This document shows, piece by piece, positions 17,243-23,914 of a stretch of DNA of 23,914 nucleotides. The position numbers were made by a program, and so were the translations under genes. Positions within the stretch are counted from its first letter, which is position 1, and each line of letters opens with the position of its first letter. The stretch is from JBGPLH01 sp041486365 [NCBI: Thermodesulfobacteriota bacterium]. Its GTDB lineage: Bacteria > JAUYMQ01. Below the pieces are notes generated by a model. It was not told the origin of the DNA and ran no database searches. It saw nothing but the letters and a program-made list of their open reading frames with translations. The DNA lies in contig JBGPLH010000005.1 in NCBI GenBank assembly GCA_041486365.1, positions 1 through 23,914 of the forward strand, in the 5' to 3' direction.

Positions 17243-18658
17243 TTATCGCACGGTGCCCGGCGATGCGGGCCCCGGCGCGGCCGGCGCCTCTTCCCCCGGT
17301 ACCCCCTCCTCCAGGAGCGCCTTCCCCACCTCATCCGCGACGATCGCGGTGCCCGCCGCGCGCGTATGGTAGCGGTCCGGGAAAAAGAGAGCAGGGGCAC
17401 CACTCGCCTCGAAGGCAAGCGGCGTATAGACGACGGGGACGCCGAGCCGAGCAGCGGTGCGATCGGCCACGGCGTTCATCGTGAAAGAGCGGATGGAGAC
17501 GATCGCGTCGAGGGCGCGGTCGGCGTCGGCGGCGCGGCCGGCCTTCCGGTAGGCGACGGAGAGGTTGAAGGCCGTGATCAGCGTGGACGGATCGGCCTTC
17601 CGGAGGCGCTCCAGGATCGCGATGGCCGACCCGGGCCTGCCGGCCCGGATCAGCGTCACGGCCTCGAGGTTCCGGCGCCGCGCGTCCTCCGGGAGCCATT
17701 CGAGGAACTCCCGGTAGGCCCGCCGTGGCTGCAGCACGATCACCGGACGCGCACCTCCCGCCCTGGCCGTCTTCACTATCACCTCGAGCGCGTCCTCGTA
17801 GGCGCGCAGCACGTGGTTCCCCTCCACCTCCACCCGCAGGCGACGATGAATCCGCTCCGGATCGCTCGCGTACACGCGGGCCAGGATCCGTGACGCGATC
17901 GCGCTCGACTTGACGCCCCCCGCGACCCGCTCCGGAAGTTGCCTCGCCTCGTCGAGGATGCTCTTCGTGAATCGGTAGAGGCGGAGGTTCCTCGGGAAGT
18001 CCTCGAGGCGGCCGGGCTCGGAGGATTCCCGGACCGGCGACTCCTCCGGGGGCACGGCGATGACCTGGCGGACCACCTCGCCGAGCCGGTGGAACACCAC
18101 GCGGCCCATCACGGGATCGTAGTCGTAGTGATAGGCCTCGGGCCCCGAACCGAGCTGCTCGTTGTAGCCGAAGGAGACGAGCACGATGTCCGGCTTCCAG
18201 AGGATCCCCTCATGCGCGAGGAAGGCGGCGCCATTCGCGCTGGACCACCCGGGAACGCCGGCGTTCATCACCTCGACGCTTCTCCCGGGAAACCGCCGCG
18301 CGAGCGCGCGCTCCAGCCGCGCCGGGTAGGTCTCCTCCGGTGTCACGCCGTACCCGAAGGTGGAGGAATCGCCTAGGCAGAGGATGCGCAGGCCTCCGGG
18401 GGATGGGGACGGGGCGAGCTCGCCGTCACGGAAGCCGTGGGCATTGGTGCTGACGACGGCGCCGCCCACCTCGCGCCAGGTGTGATGGGGCCGCAGGCGA
18501 AAGCCGAGGATCGGGTCGGCGAGACCGGGGCCGCTCCCGCCGGCCGCGGGGTGCCACAGGGTGAGGATCGCTTCCGAGAGGAGGACGAAGACGACGAGAC
18601 TCGCGGCAGAGAGCGCGAGGTTCTTGAGGAGCGTGATACCGCGGCGGGGCTCAGCCAT
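17243..18658 (-). CDS. Membrane-anchored SGNH/GDSL hydrolase with TPR-like insert
   Basis: This 471-residue protein has one N-terminal membrane segment (about residues 10-34), then a presumed periplasmic SGNH hydrolase. Block I is LCLGDSST with nucleophile S98. NAGVPGWSS (132-140) supplies block II Gly, and GYNEQ (164-168) block III Asn166. FFPDRYHT provides D428 and H431 of block V. Between blocks III and V, residues about 325-392 form helical repeats with A/L/Y spacing like one or two TPRs (AVTLIRAGRPGSAIAILERL, LSVAYRKAGRAADADRALD). The family removes or transfers acyl groups, often on polysaccharides; the substrate here is unknown. The ATG at 18658 overlaps the rsmI stop by eight bases, so it is probably cotranscribed after rsmI. 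The frame upstream of the ATG is Arg/Pro-rich and not protein-like. Confidence 0.85.
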   Translation of the reverse strand: MAEPRRGITLLKNLALSAASLVVFVLLSEAILTLWHPAAGGSGPGLADPILGFRLRPHHTWREVGGAVVSTNAHGFRDGELAPSPSPGGLRILCLGDSSTFGYGVTPEETYPARLERALARRFPGRSVEVMNAGVPGWSSANGAAFLAHEGILWKPDIVLVSFGYNEQLGSGPEAYHYDYDPVMGRVVFHRLGEVVRQVIAVPPEESPVRESSEPGRLEDFPRNLRLYRFTKSILDEARQLPERVAGGVKSSAIASRILARVYASDPERIHRRLRVEVEGNHVLRAYEDALEVIVKTARAGGARPVIVLQPRRAYREFLEWLPEDARRRNLEAVTLIRAGRPGSAIAILERLRKADPSTLITAFNLSVAYRKAGRAADADRALDAIVSIRSFTMNAVADRTAARLGVPVVYTPLAFEASGAPALFFPDRYHTRAAGTAIVADEVGKALLEEGVPGEEAPAAPGPASPGTVR

Positions 18659-19511
18659 CCCTCTGGCCCCGACATCCGCGCAGGGCGAGCCCCGCGCGAT
18701 AGGCCTGCGCGCGCGGCACACGGAGGCGGCGCGCGACCTCCCGCGCCGCGTCGGAGGTGGATTGCCCCCGTCCGATCCGCTCCGCCATCTCCGCGGCGAC
18801 CTCCTCTTCCCCGGCCGCGATCCGCGCGGCGGGCCCGAGGACGATGACGAACTCGCCGGGACTTGCCGCGCTCGACACGGCCCCGGCCACCTCCGCGAGC
18901 GTCCCGCGCCGCGCGTCCTCGTACACCTTGGTGATCTCCCGGAAGACGGCGCAGGGGCGATCCGGGGCGCGCGCGGCAAGGGCCGCGAGAGTGTCCGCCG
19001 CCCGGCGCGGCGACTCGAAGATCACGACGGGGTCCATCGAAGCGACTGCATCGGCGAGCGCCTCCGCGCGGGCGCCCGCGCGGGGCGGCAGGAAACCGAG
19101 GAACCGGAAGCGGTCGGCGGAGAAGCCGGAGGCCGAGAGCGCCGCGGTGAGCGCGGAGGGACCGGGCACGGGGATCACGCGCGCGCCCACATCGAGCGCG
19201 GCGCGAACCACGCGGGCGCCCGGATCGCTGATCCCCGGCGTCCCCGCGTCGGTCACGAGCGCCCCCGTCTCGCCACGCCCCAGACGCGCGGCAAGGCTTT
19301 CCGCCCGCCGCGCCTCGTTGCCCGCGAAGCAGGAGATCACCTTCGGCCGCCGAATACCGAAGTGGGCGAGCAGCTTGCGCGTGTGCCGCGTGTCCTCGCA
19401 GGCAATCCAGTCCACCTCGCCGAGCACCCGCACCGCGCGCCGGGTCGCGTCCTCGAGATTGCCGATCGGCGTCGCCACCACGTAGAGCGTGCCGCGCACC
19501 GCTGCATCCAT
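18651..19511 (-). CDS. rsmI: 16S rRNA (cytidine(1402)-2'-O)-methyltransferase RsmI
   Basis: This 286-residue protein is a tetrapyrrole-methylase-fold enzyme that 2'-O-methylates C1402 of 16S rRNA. Family motifs are all present: LYVVATPIGNLED (9-21), ACEDTRHTRKLL (37-48), LVTDAGTPGISDPG (85-98), VIPVPGPSALTAALSASG (112-129) and FESPRR. Its length is normal for RsmI. The start at 19511 (MDAAVRGTLY) has GGGAGG five bases upstream; the open frame continues about 76 codons further but is not conserved-looking. It diverges from the phosphofructokinase gene across 138 bases and overlaps the SGNH hydrolase gene downstream. A C-terminal helical tail (SDAAREVARRLRVPRAQAY) is typical of the family. Confidence 0.96.
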   Translation of the reverse strand: MDAAVRGTLYVVATPIGNLEDATRRAVRVLGEVDWIACEDTRHTRKLLAHFGIRRPKVISCFAGNEARRAESLAARLGRGETGALVTDAGTPGISDPGARVVRAALDVGARVIPVPGPSALTAALSASGFSADRFRFLGFLPPRAGARAEALADAVASMDPVVIFESPRRAADTLAALAARAPDRPCAVFREITKVYEDARRGTLAEVAGAVSSAASPGEFVIVLGPAARIAAGEEEVAAEMAERIGRGQSTSDAAREVARRLRVPRAQAYRAGLALRGCRGQRDG

Positions 19512-19584
19512 GTCGGCCTCCCGATTCCCCCTTTCCTCGCGGGCGGATGGTAACACAGGCTCGCATCCCCGGTGGGGTCTGCGA

Positions 19585-19590
19585 TATGAT
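19585..19590 (+). promoter_or_regulatory. Possible -10 element (TATGAT) for the phosphofructokinase gene
   Basis: TATGAT matches the -10 consensus at five of six bases and lies about 60 bases before the start codon in the divergent spacer. No good -35 hexamer is found at the expected distance, so the call is weak. Confidence 0.25.
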
Positions 19591-19649
19591 TTCGGCGGGC
19601 ACAAGACATCGTCCACGGGGCCGAGGGTCCGGGACAGAGGAGAGAACGC

Positions 19650-20678
19650 ATGAAACGCGTGGGGATGTTGACGGGGGGTGGCGACTGTCCGGGACTCAAT
19701 GCGGCGATCCGCGCTATCGTGCGGCGTGGCGCCCAGCACGGGTTCCAGTCAATCGGGATCCTGGAGGGCTGGCGCGGAATGATCGCGGGGCTCTCCCGGG
19801 AGCTCCCGCTCAGCGCCGTGAGCGGGATCCTGCACGTGGGGGGAACGATCCTTCGCACCTCCCGGACCAATCCGTCGAAGTCCCCGGACGGCATGGCGAA
19901 GGTGGAGGAGAACTTCCGCAAGATGGGACTCGACGCCCTCGTGGCAATCGGTGGGGAGGACACGCTGGGCGTGGCCCACAAGCTCCACCAGCGCGGGCTC
20001 CCCGTGGTGGGCGTCCCGAAGACGATCGACAACGATCTGTCGGGAACGGACTTCACCTTCGGCTTCCAGACGGCCGTCGCGATCGTGACGGACGCGATCG
20101 ACCGGCTCCACTCCACGGCGGACAGCCACAACCGCGTGATGGTGCTCGAGGTGATGGGGCGCCACACCGGGTGGATCGCCACCTACGCAGGCATCGCGGG
20201 GGGTGCCGATGTCATCCTGATCCCGGAGCGGCCCATCGACATCGAGCGCGTCTGCGCGCACATCGTCTCCCGCCACGACCAGGGAAAGAAGTTCAGCATC
20301 GTCGTCGCGGCCGAGGGCGCGCAGTTCAAGGAGGGAGACCACGTCACGCAGGCCAAGGAGCTCGACGCCTTCGGCCACGTGCGCCTCGGCGGGATCGGCC
20401 AGGCGATCTCCGAGGAGATCGAGAAGCGCACGAAGTACGAGACGCGCTGCACGGTGCTGGGCCACGTGCAGCGGGGCGGATCCCCGATCGCCTTCGACCG
20501 GGTGCTGGCGACCCGCTTCGGTGTCTGCGCCGCCGACCTCGTGAAGAACGGCGACTTCGGGAAGATGGCCGCCCTGCGCGGAAACGACGTCGTCCCTCTC
20601 GAGCTCGGTGACGCGGTGACGAAGCTCAAGACCGTCGACCCGCGCCTGTTCGAGCTCGCGGAGATCTTCTTCGGCTGA
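19650..20678 (+). CDS. pfkA: 6-phosphofructokinase, pyrophosphate-type by active-site residues
   Basis: This 342-residue protein phosphorylates fructose 6-phosphate at C1 in glycolysis. It starts with TGGGDCPGLNAAIR (8-21). The catalytic TIDND is at 125-129 with base D127, and VMGRHTGW and GHVQRGGSPIAFDR line the sugar site. At the two positions that decide the phosphoryl donor it has D104 (GGEDT) and K124 (VPKTIDND). E. coli ATP enzymes have Gly at both, and the D/K pair is the established mark of PPi-dependent enzymes. PPi use, and hence a possibly reversible role, is therefore inferred. Alternatively it could be a mixed or ATP-using relative of the actinobacterial type. The ATG is supported by AGGAGA six bases upstream. 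It is a single gene, divergent from rsmI. Confidence 0.95.
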   Translation: MKRVGMLTGGGDCPGLNAAIRAIVRRGAQHGFQSIGILEGWRGMIAGLSRELPLSAVSGILHVGGTILRTSRTNPSKSPDGMAKVEENFRKMGLDALVAIGGEDTLGVAHKLHQRGLPVVGVPKTIDNDLSGTDFTFGFQTAVAIVTDAIDRLHSTADSHNRVMVLEVMGRHTGWIATYAGIAGGADVILIPERPIDIERVCAHIVSRHDQGKKFSIVVAAEGAQFKEGDHVTQAKELDAFGHVRLGGIGQAISEEIEKRTKYETRCTVLGHVQRGGSPIAFDRVLATRFGVCAADLVKNGDFGKMAALRGNDVVPLELGDAVTKLKTVDPRLFELAEIFFG

Positions 20679-20699
20679 GGGGCCGGGATCGTCACCGGC

Positions 20700-20762
20700 G
20701 GGGTCGGATCTTCGCCTGGCACCTTCGCCGGGCCGAAGGGGGCCGGGGCAGGATCGGACCCC
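20700..20762. terminator. Possible hairpin terminator between convergent pfkA and yraN
   Basis: GGGGTCGGATC (20700-20710) and GATCGGACCCC (20752-20762) are inverted with one mismatch. They enclose a second hairpin, CCTTCG-ccgggc-CGAAGG (20722-20739). No T tract follows on either strand, so termination is only a guess from the convergent position. Confidence 0.35.
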
Positions 20763-20770
20763 GGTCGGTC

Positions 20771-21139
20771 CTACCGATCGGCCGTGAATGCGCCGCGCAG
20801 GATTTCCGCCTCCCAGCCCGCCGGCCCCTGGCGCAGCGACACGACGTCGAAGCGCACGGGCCGGTCCGGCATGCCCTGGGACACGAGCCAGTGGAGGGCC
20901 GCCCGGAGGATCCGGCGCCGCTTCGCACGCGTCACCGCGAGCGCGGGGATCCCGTAGGTTTCGCTCCGCCGCGCCTTCACCTCCACGAAGGCGATCACCT
21001 CCCCGTCCTGCGCCACCAGATCCACCTCCCCGTGGCGGCACCGGTAGTTGCGCGAGAGGATCCTGTATCCCGCGCGCTCGAGGCTTTCCCGCGCGCGGTC
21101 CTCTCCCTCCGCGCCGGTCCGCAGGCGTTCATGAGTCAC
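20771..21139 (-). CDS. yraN: YraN family protein (UPF0102), endonuclease-like fold
   Basis: This 122-residue protein matches the YraN family in length and motifs. G6-G12-type N-terminal helix residues precede YRILSRNYRCRHGEVDLVAQDG (25-46) and VIAFVEVKAR (48-57). The GEVDLVA...FVEVKAR pattern is that of a PD-(D/E)XK nuclease core, with D40, E53 and K55 as likely metal-site residues. Biochemical function is not established for the family. The start is GTG at 21139 with GGAG seven bases upstream. It is the last gene of the rimM-trmD-rplS-rnhB-yraN run, 31 bases after rnhB, a classical neighbourhood. Confidence 0.93.
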   Translation of the reverse strand: MTHERLRTGAEGEDRARESLERAGYRILSRNYRCRHGEVDLVAQDGEVIAFVEVKARRSETYGIPALAVTRAKRRRILRAALHWLVSQGMPDRPVRFDVVSLRQGPAGWEAEILRGAFTADR

Positions 21140-21170
21140 GGCGATCTCCGGGGCGGGGCGCGCCCGGGAA

Positions 21171-21887
21171 TCAGGGAGTGCGGGTTTTCGAAGCGGCGGG
21201 ATCGAAGAGGTCCCCGGGGGCAGGGGCGGGCGAAAGGGCGCCGTCCCCGGCGATGTCCCCGGCGATGTCCCCGGCGATGTCCCCGGAGAGCACGCCGCGG
21301 AAGGAGCGGCGGTGGATCGGGCAGGGCCCGTATCGCCGCAGCGCCTCCAGGTGCTCGGGGGTCGGATAGCCCTTGTGCCGGGCGAAATTGTACGCCGGCC
21401 AGCGGCGGTGCATCTCCACCATGATCCGGTCCCGCGTCACCTTGGCGAGGATCGACGCCGCGCCGATCGACAGGGACAGCGCGTCGCCCCGGATGATCGG
21501 CTTCTGCCAGACTGGAAGATCGATCGCGTCGCGCCCGTCGACGAGGAGGCAGTCGGGAGGCTCCGCGAGCGCGAGCACCGCGCGCCGCATGGCGAGCAGG
21601 GAGGCGCGCAGGATGTTCAGCCGATCGATCTCCTCCGGCCCGGCGGCTGCCACGGCCCAGGCCCGGGCCGATCGCGTGATGCGCCCAAAGAGAAGCTCCC
21701 GGAGGTCGGCCGGGAGCTTCTTCGAGTCGTCGATGCCGCGCACGGGGCGCGCGCGATCCAGGATCACGGCGGCGGCCACGACCGGACCGGCCAGCGGCCC
21801 GCGGCCCGCCTCGTCCACACCCGCGATGTGCGTGAAGCCGCGCCTCTTGCACGCCCGTTCGTGGCAATTGCGATTGGGGTCAGGCAT
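21171..21887 (-). CDS. rnhB: Ribonuclease HII
   Basis: This 238-residue protein cleaves RNA in RNA-DNA hybrids and removes misincorporated ribonucleotides. The type 2 RNase H motifs are IAGVDEAGRGPLAGPVVAAAV (21-41, catalytic D25 and E26), GIDDSKKL (51-58), LLVDGRD (D117) and IIRGDALSLSIGAASILAKVTRDR (131-154, D135). HKGYPTPEHLEALRRYGPCPIHR follows. The C-terminal tail (201-238) is not conserved and contains GDIA repeated three times from a 12-bp DNA repeat. The ATG and the first codons (MPDP) lie inside a palindromic repeat element and have no clear ribosome-binding site. No other in-frame start occurs before the catalytic motif, so the element appears to supply the start. It may be translated by reinitiation or a weak leader. 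Confidence 0.96.
   Translation of the reverse strand: MPDPNRNCHERACKRRGFTHIAGVDEAGRGPLAGPVVAAAVILDRARPVRGIDDSKKLPADLRELLFGRITRSARAWAVAAAGPEEIDRLNILRASLLAMRRAVLALAEPPDCLLVDGRDAIDLPVWQKPIIRGDALSLSIGAASILAKVTRDRIMVEMHRRWPAYNFARHKGYPTPEHLEALRRYGPCPIHRRSFRGVLSGDIAGDIAGDIAGDGALSPAPAPGDLFDPAASKTRTP
21243..21286. repeat. 12-bp tandem repeat within rnhB 3' part
   Basis: The unit GTCCCCGGCGAT is repeated 3.7 times without a mismatch (units start at 21243, 21255, 21267 and 21279). Being a multiple of three, it keeps the reading frame and encodes repeated GDIA in the RNase HII tail. Copy number could vary by slippage. Confidence 0.95.
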
Positions 21888-21950
21888 GACTTATTGACTT
21901 TTCGGAAGAGGGGTCAGATGCTTTAAGTCAATAAGTCAATGCCTGACCCC
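21876..21950. mobile_element. REP/MITE-like palindromic element between rplS and rnhB
   Basis: A 25-base left arm (21876-21900, starting GGGGTCAGGCATGACTTATT) is the reverse complement of a 26-base right arm (21925-21950) apart from one missing T. A 24-base loop between them carries another GGGGTCAG (21910-21917). TTGACTTATTGACTT-type internal repetition is present. The AT-rich arms contrast with the GC-rich surroundings. Non-coding hairpins with GGGGTCAG ends resemble REP elements mobilised by Y1 (RAYT) transposases; this assignment is from memory of the motif and unverified. No target duplication was recognised. Confidence 0.7.
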
Positions 21951-21956
21951 CCGCGA

Positions 21957-22361
21957 TCACTCGCCCGTGCCGGGCGCCATCTCTTCCGGCGCGGGCGCCG
22001 CGCCCGTCACCGGGAGCAACACGCGCTTCCTCCGGATCCGGGCCGCCTTGCCACGCAGCTTGCGCAGGTAGTAGAGCCGCGCCCGGCGCACGTGCCCCTG
22101 CTGCACCAGCTCGATCCGGTCGATCATCGGCGTGTGCGTCGGAAAGATCCTCTCCACGCCCACCCCGTAGGAGATCTTGCGGACGGTGAAGCTCGATCGG
22201 GCGCCCCCGGCACGCCTGCGGATCACGACGCCTTCGAAAACCTGGACCCGCTCCTTCTCGCCCTCGAGGATCTTCACGTGGACCCGCACCGTATCACCGA
22301 CGCGAAACTCGGGGTACTTCGCGCGCTCCTGGCCCTTCTCGAACTTCTCCAGCACGTTCAT
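21957..22361 (-). CDS. rplS: 50S ribosomal protein L19
   Basis: This 134-residue protein at the 30S-50S interface has the typical L19 body: [49 protein letters not shown] and [27 protein letters not shown]. The start at 22361 ([10 protein letters not shown]) was chosen because GGAGG lies five bases upstream. In-frame GTG/ATG codons at 22376 and 22373 overlap the trmD stop (TGATG) and would add four or five residues. L19 is normally about 115 residues; here a tail of about 20 residues after the last basic segment ([15 protein letters not shown]...) is an unusual Ala/Pro/Glu extension. It follows trmD directly and is presumably translationally coupled to it. Confidence 0.97.
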   Translation of the reverse strand: MNVLEKFEKGQERAKYPEFRVGDTVRVHVKILEGEKERVQVFEGVVIRRRAGGARSSFTVRKISYGVGVERIFPTHTPMIDRIELVQQGHVRRARLYYLRKLRGKAARIRRKRVLLPVTGAAPAPEEMAPGTGE

Positions 22362-22372
22362 CGCCGCCTCCA

Positions 22373-23371
22373 TCACCGCTTGCCTGAAGCGCCCGGCCGT
22401 GGCGACCGGGGCTTCTTATAAACCATCCCTTGTCCCGGGCCCCCCTCCGGGGCCGCGTCTTCCCGCGCCATCTCGCCGAGGATCCGCCGGTCCTCGTCCG
22501 AGAGCTTCGCCTTCACCAGCAGATCCGGGCGCCGCGTCCGCGTGCGCGAGAGCGACTGCCGCCGCCGCCAGCGCTCCACCTCCGCGTGGTTCCCGGACAG
22601 GAGCGCCTCCGGCACCCGCAGCCCGCGGTAGACCGCCGGGCGCGTGTACTGGGGATGCTCGAGGAGCCCGCCCTCGAAGGAGTCGGCGAGGGTCGAGGCC
22701 TCGTTGCCTACCACCCCGGGAACCAGCCGCGCCACCGCGTCGACCACCACGATCGCCGCCGGCTCGCCGCCGCCCAGCACGTAGTCGCCGATGGAGATTT
22801 CCTCGTCCACCGCGAGCCGACTCACCCGCTCGTCCACGCCGCCGTAGCGGCCGCAAACGATGACGAGGTGGGGCCGCGCGGCGAGCCGCCGCACGCGGGC
22901 CTGGTCGAGGAGCGCGCCCGCCGGCGACAGGAGCACCACGTGCCCGTCGGCGCCCCGCGCCTTCTCGATGCTCCGGACGATGGGCTCGGGCTTCATCACC
23001 ATCCCGTCGCCGCCGCCGTAGGGGGCGTCATCCGCCACCCGATGCAGGCCCTCCGCTTCCCGACGGATGTCGTGCACCTGAATGTCGATCAACCCCTTCA
23101 CGCGGGCCTTCGCGAGGAGCGAGTGCGAGAACGCCGACGCGAAGATCCCGGGGAAGAGGGTGAGGATGTCGATCCGCAACCGGGGCGCCGCCCGGGCCGC
23201 GGGAGCCGGCGCCTTCTTTCCAGACGCGGCATGCCCGCTCCGGGGCGCGCGCTTCATGGACTTCGCGCGGCCGCTTCGCGGCACGCGCTGGGCGGCCGGC
23301 TTCTTCCCCTTCGCAGCACTTCGCCCGGCGCCCTTTCGGCCCCTGCCCGTGGCGGGACCCCGTTTGGCCAC
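22373..23371 (-). CDS. trmD: tRNA (guanine(37)-N1)-methyltransferase with basic N-terminal extension
   Basis: This 332-residue protein is a SPOUT-class enzyme that methylates G37 next to the anticodon to prevent frameshifting. The core starts at about residue 65 ([12 protein letters not shown]). It has [13 protein letters not shown] (114-126), [14 protein letters not shown] (170-183), [15 protein letters not shown] (191-205), the knot region, and [15 protein letters not shown] (231-245). Residues 1-64 are an Arg/Lys/Ala/Pro/Gly-rich extension with repeated PRSGxA, absent from ordinary TrmD (about 240-260 residues). The start is GTG at 23371 with GAGGAG (23377-23382) five bases upstream, better supported than the in-frame ATG 38 residues later, so the extension is probably translated. 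A C-terminal tail of about 20 basic residues is also present. It lies 36 bases after rimM. Confidence 0.96.
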   Translation of the reverse strand: MAKRGPATGRGRKGAGRSAAKGKKPAAQRVPRSGRAKSMKRAPRSGHAASGKKAPAPAARAAPRLRIDILTLFPGIFASAFSHSLLAKARVKGLIDIQVHDIRREAEGLHRVADDAPYGGGDGMVMKPEPIVRSIEKARGADGHVVLLSPAGALLDQARVRRLAARPHLVIVCGRYGGVDERVSRLAVDEEISIGDYVLGGGEPAAIVVVDAVARLVPGVVGNEASTLADSFEGGLLEHPQYTRPAVYRGLRVPEALLSGNHAEVERWRRRQSLSRTRTRRPDLLVKAKLSDEDRRILGEMAREDAAPEGGPGQGMVYKKPRSPRPGASGKR

Positions 23372-23407
23372 GGCCTCTCCTCGCTCGCCCTGCGGCGGGG
23401 GTTCCTC

Positions 23408-23914
23408 TCACTCTTCCCACGCCTCGGGGGAGCGCACGAGGATCTCCTCTTCCGCCAGGCGCACCTCACAGAGCGCCGCGCGCGTGAAGGGCACCAGCCG
23501 CTCCTCCCCGCCCTCGCGCCCCCGCACGACCAGGAGGTCGAAGGCGGGAGTGGAAAGGACCTCCTCGACGATTCCGATCTCCTCGCCACCGTCCGTGTCG
23601 CGCACGCACAGACCGATGAGATCCGTGAAATAGTACTCGCCGGCGGTCGCCGGCGGGAAGTCACAGCGCCGCAGGAGGACGCGCGATCCGATGAGCAGTC
23701 GCGCGGCATCAGGATCGTCGATCCCTTCGAGCTTGAGGAGCATCCTCCCCGTGTGCCCGCGGAGAGACTCCACGCGCATGCGCCGCGCATCGATCGGCGA
23801 GGGGCCCACGAGGACCCATTCGGCGCCGTGGAGCGCGTCGCCGGGGCCGGCAAGCTCAAGCCTCAACTCGCCCCGCAGGCCGTGGATCTTGCCGATCCGC
23901 GCGAGGCTGACGAG
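23408..23914 (-). CDS. rimM: Ribosome maturation factor RimM (5' end cut by window edge)
   Basis: The frame is open to the right edge, and its first visible residues, LVSLARIGKIHGLRGELRL, are the conserved RimM N-terminus, so only a few residues including the start are missing. RimM binds ribosomal protein S19 and helps 30S head assembly. The visible 168 residues cover the RimM N-domain (GRMLLKLEGIDDPDAARLLIGSRVLL) and the PRC-barrel C-domain (EYYFTDLIGLCVRD, GIVEEVLSTPAFDLLVV, ERLVPFTRAALCEVRLAEEEI). The PRC-domain residue pattern is regular. It is upstream of trmD in the usual order; rpsP probably lies just outside the window. Confidence 0.96.
   Translation of the reverse strand, partial: LVSLARIGKIHGLRGELRLELAGPGDALHGAEWVLVGPSPIDARRMRVESLRGHTGRMLLKLEGIDDPDAARLLIGSRVLLRRCDFPPATAGEYYFTDLIGLCVRDTDGGEEIGIVEEVLSTPAFDLLVVRGREGGEERLVPFTRAALCEVRLAEEEILVRSPEAWEE

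Noticed and set aside
19512-19739. 76-codon upstream extension of rsmI
   Set aside because: It runs across the divergent promoter region into the phosphofructokinase gene, while the conserved RsmI start has a good ribosome-binding site.
21243-21286. CRISPR-like repeat array
   Set aside because: The units are contiguous 12-mers with no spacers and lie inside a coding frame.

Overview
The window is a GC-rich bacterial chromosome segment with no tRNA or rRNA genes, no CRISPR array and no transposase or phage gene. A polysaccharide export lipoprotein, an outer-membrane beta-barrel protein and sigma54-dependent regulators point to a Gram-negative (diderm) organism. Phylum cannot be settled from these genes. 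The gene content would fit high-GC groups such as deltaproteobacteria-like lineages, Gemmatimonadota or Eisenbacteria-like candidates, which is inference only.

Region 1 (66-9123, all minus strand) is an exopolysaccharide regulation and export block. In transcription order it encodes a soluble hybrid-looking sensor histidine kinase, two NtrC-type sigma54 response regulators, a small degenerate GGDEF protein, a Wza-like export lipoprotein, a beta-barrel protein and a Wzz-like chain-length determinant. This order resembles the EPS loci linked to PEP-CTERM/exosortase (XrtA) systems. The exosortase, tyrosine kinase and glycosyltransferases would lie beyond the left edge and are not seen here.

Region 2 (9124-9811) is a 688-base gene-free divergent spacer with an AT-rich, palindrome-rich island and a candidate promoter for ligA. 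The gene ligA (9812-11857) ends at a strong bidirectional terminator shared with a convergent radical SAM/SPASM gene (12056-13225).

Region 3 (13226-17139) starts with a 536-base divergent spacer holding an inverted repeat. A tightly packed plus-strand operon follows: a polysaccharide flippase, a methyltransferase and a GT-B glycosyltransferase. With the radical SAM gene and a membrane-anchored SGNH hydrolase (17243-18658), this looks like a second surface-glycan set.

Region 4 (17243-23914) is mostly housekeeping. rsmI sits upstream of, and overlaps, the SGNH gene. A phosphofructokinase with pyrophosphate-type active-site residues diverges from rsmI. The classical rimM-trmD-rplS-rnhB-yraN operon runs on the minus strand from the right edge. 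It is interrupted between rplS and rnhB by a palindromic REP/MITE-like element that supplies the start codon of rnhB. rnhB also carries a 12-bp in-frame tandem repeat, and TrmD has a long basic N-terminal extension.
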